NCBI RefSeq assembly: GCF_024648825.1
Contig: NZ_JANBBE010000005.1
Span: 310,001-374,000, forward strand
Reading direction: 5' to 3'
Length of the DNA: 64,000 nt
DNA from: Lentzea californiensis
GTDB lineage: Bacteria > Actinomycetota > Actinomycetes > Mycobacteriales > Pseudonocardiaceae
A model generated the notes under the pieces. The model worked only from the letters and a program-made list of their open reading frames with translations, did no database searches and had not been told where the DNA came from. This document shows positions 62,833 to 64,000 of this stretch, in pieces. The position numbers were made by a program, and so were the translations under genes. Positions within the stretch are counted from its first letter, which is position 1. Each line of letters opens with the position of its first letter.

Positions 62833-63576
62833 ATGCAAAGGGGACAAGAGTCTTCGGACGCTGTCAAGGTCCGGACTCTCCCGGTGCAGGTGGCGGCACA
62901 CCTGACCCGGCGCATCGTCAGCGGTGAGATCGAGGACGGCCGTGCTCCGTCGGAGCTCGACATCTCGCGTGAGTTCGGGGTGTCCCGCGTGGTGGCGCGG
63001 GAGACGCTCAAGATCCTGGCCTCGCTCGACATCGTCGAGGTCGCGCAGGGCCGCCGCGTCGTCGTGCGCCCTCCGGCCGAGTGGGACTACCTGAGCCCGT
63101 TGCTGATCGAGTGGATGCCCACGGAGATCGTCGGCGAGCTGCTGCAGGAGCTGCACCAGATGCGCGTGCTGCTCGAACCCGAACTCGCCGCGATGGCCGC
63201 GACCAGCGTCACCGGCGAGACGCTGGACCGGCTCAGGGACGAGCTCGACCGCATGGCGGCGCTCGAATCCGATCCCAACGCCTACCTCGAGGTCGACCAC
63301 GAGTTCCACATGGAGATCTGCCGGGCGGCCGACAACCGCATCCTCGACCGGATCATGTACTCCGCCCGGTGGCTCGGCACGGCCAGCCGGCGCATCACCA
63401 ACGAGGCGCCGGCCGCGCTGCGCAAGGCCACCTGTGACCACACGGAGATCTACGAGGCGCTCGTGGCGCGCGACCCGGCAGCTGCCCGCGCCGCGATGCG
63501 CAAGCACCTGGCCAACAACTCCAACCTCCTCGCGGAGAAGGAGCAGCAGACCAAACGGGCCGCCCGACGGCGCTAG
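62833..63576 (+). CDS. FadR-subfamily GntR transcriptional regulator
   Basis: 247 aa. N-terminal winged helix (VAAHLTRRIVSGEIEDGRAP, SELDISREFGVSRVVARETLKILASLDIVEV), then an all-helical FCD effector domain from about 95 (MRVLLEPELAAMAA, DHEFHMEICRAADNRILDR with metal-binding His/Asp positions, DHTEIYEALVARDPAAARAAMRKHL). Regulators of this type control sugar-acid and organic-acid operons and the divergent dehydratase is the obvious target. ATG start with GGAC-type spacing, close to the promoter. Confidence 0.87.
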   Translation: MQRGQESSDAVKVRTLPVQVAAHLTRRIVSGEIEDGRAPSELDISREFGVSRVVARETLKILASLDIVEVAQGRRVVVRPPAEWDYLSPLLIEWMPTEIVGELLQELHQMRVLLEPELAAMAATSVTGETLDRLRDELDRMAALESDPNAYLEVDHEFHMEICRAADNRILDRIMYSARWLGTASRRITNEAPAALRKATCDHTEIYEALVARDPAAARAAMRKHLANNSNLLAEKEQQTKRAARRR

Positions 63577-63577
63577 C

Positions 63578-63606
63578 GCACCAGATCACCACAGCACCAG
63601 ATCACC
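63578..63606. repeat. Tandem 13-bp direct repeat
   Basis: GCACCAGATCACC at 63578-63590 is repeated exactly at 63594-63606 after 3 bases (16-bp period), just after the gntR stop at 63576 and about 113 bases before the next start. It may be a regulatory site or chance duplication. Confidence 0.5.
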
Positions 63607-63718
63607 GTTCTTCAGCGCATGAACGACCCGGCAGCGCGGCCCATGCCTCGTTGTCCCGCCGGTTGCAACGTCGCCCCGTCGGTACGCGTCCGCTCGACCG
63701 GACGCGAGAGGAGTGGTC

Positions 63719-64000
63719 ATGGAAGAGAAAACGGACTTATCCAGGCGCACTTTCCTGGGGGTGAGCGCGCTGGGCGTGCTCGGTCTCGCCGGGTGCGGGC
63801 CAGGGCCCGCACCCGCACCGCAGGTGGACGTCCAGGTGCCCCAGGCCCTGCTGGACCAGGCGGCGTCGCTGCGCGGCGGGTCGGTGGGCATGCTCTCGCA
63901 GAAGCTCTACTCCGAGGCCGCCAACCAGGCGCTGGACCGGTCGTTGCAGGTGTTCGCACAGGCCACGGGAACCACGGTCCGCAACGACCTGGTCTCCGGT
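63719..64000 (+). CDS. ABC solute-binding lipoprotein, 5' part (cut by window end)
   Basis: 94 codons visible. Twin-arginine lipoprotein signal: DLSRRTFLGVSALGVLGLAGCG with the lipobox Cys near residue 26, then a Pro/Ala spacer and LRGGSVGMLSQKLYSEAANQALDRS. The opening resembles family 1 sugar-binding proteins. Following the GntR regulator and dehydratase it probably starts a transporter operon for the same sugar acid. GAGAGGAG precedes the ATG. The rest of the gene lies outside the window. Confidence 0.72.
   Translation, partial: MEEKTDLSRRTFLGVSALGVLGLAGCGPGPAPAPQVDVQVPQALLDQAASLRGGSVGMLSQKLYSEAANQALDRSLQVFAQATGTTVRNDLVSG

Overview
The window is about 70% GC and almost solidly coding. GTG and TTG starts, ATGA/GTGA stop-start overlaps, SARP/AfsR-type regulators, F420-type flavin-fold oxidoreductases and secreted small proteins all point to a filamentous actinomycete. 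Pseudonocardiales (Lentzea, Saccharothrix, Actinosynnema or Amycolatopsis-like) is my inference from gene content, not from a marker gene. I saw no rRNA, tRNA, CRISPR array, integrase or insertion sequence.

Bases 1-28,550 are a sterol catabolism region closely matching the KstR/KstR2 regulons of Mycobacterium tuberculosis and Rhodococcus. Rings C/D: ipdB (5' end only), ipdA, echA20 and two SDRs resembling Rv3549c/Rv3548c, divergent across an 18-bp palindrome. Side chain: CYP125, ferredoxin FdxD, FadD19, EchA19, the FadE26-FadE27 (ChsE4-ChsE5) pair, Hsd4A, thiolase FadA5, and an Ltp3/Ltp4/DUF35 aldolase set known elsewhere for C-24-branched plant sterols. Ring A/B: a KstD that here carries a twin-arginine signal. 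Seven sites match or approach the KstR operator TnnAACnnGTTnnA, each directly upstream of these genes. KstR, KstR2 and mce4 are not in the window. Interlopers are a kinase-fold protein, a frameshifted HAD phosphatase, a secreted PIG-L deacetylase and a membrane protein with a conflict-system-like N-terminal repeat.

Bases 28,550-44,400 hold unlinked housekeeping and accessory units: a secreted TAP-like peptidase, a MalY/PatB-type PLP enzyme, a DrrAB-type ABC exporter, an AfsR-like regulator in one operon with an APH-type kinase, a divergent stand-alone LanC-like cyclase, a dgdR-dgdA pair (2,2-dialkylglycine decarboxylase), a two-component system and a GT87 membrane glycosyltransferase.

Bases 44,400-56,700 hold a secreted GH3 glucosidase behind a DasR-like site, a SUKH-like protein, a translationally coupled three-gene operon (SseB-like, AAA+ ATPase, TPR protein) which is the best candidate for an undescribed system, a STAS protein, an HPF-like protein, a PNT-fold dehydrogenase, a CocE/NonD hydrolase and an RDD membrane protein.

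Bases 56,700-64,000 hold a C-terminally short AfsR-like regulator, two tandem secreted I36-type inhibitors with SARP-like 10/11-bp direct repeats upstream, a START-like protein, and a sugar-acid locus: ChvE-like lipoprotein, mandelate-racemase-family dehydratase, FadR-type GntR regulator and the start of an ABC solute-binding lipoprotein cut by the window end. Long second-strand reading frames opposite these genes are GC-bias shadows and are left out.
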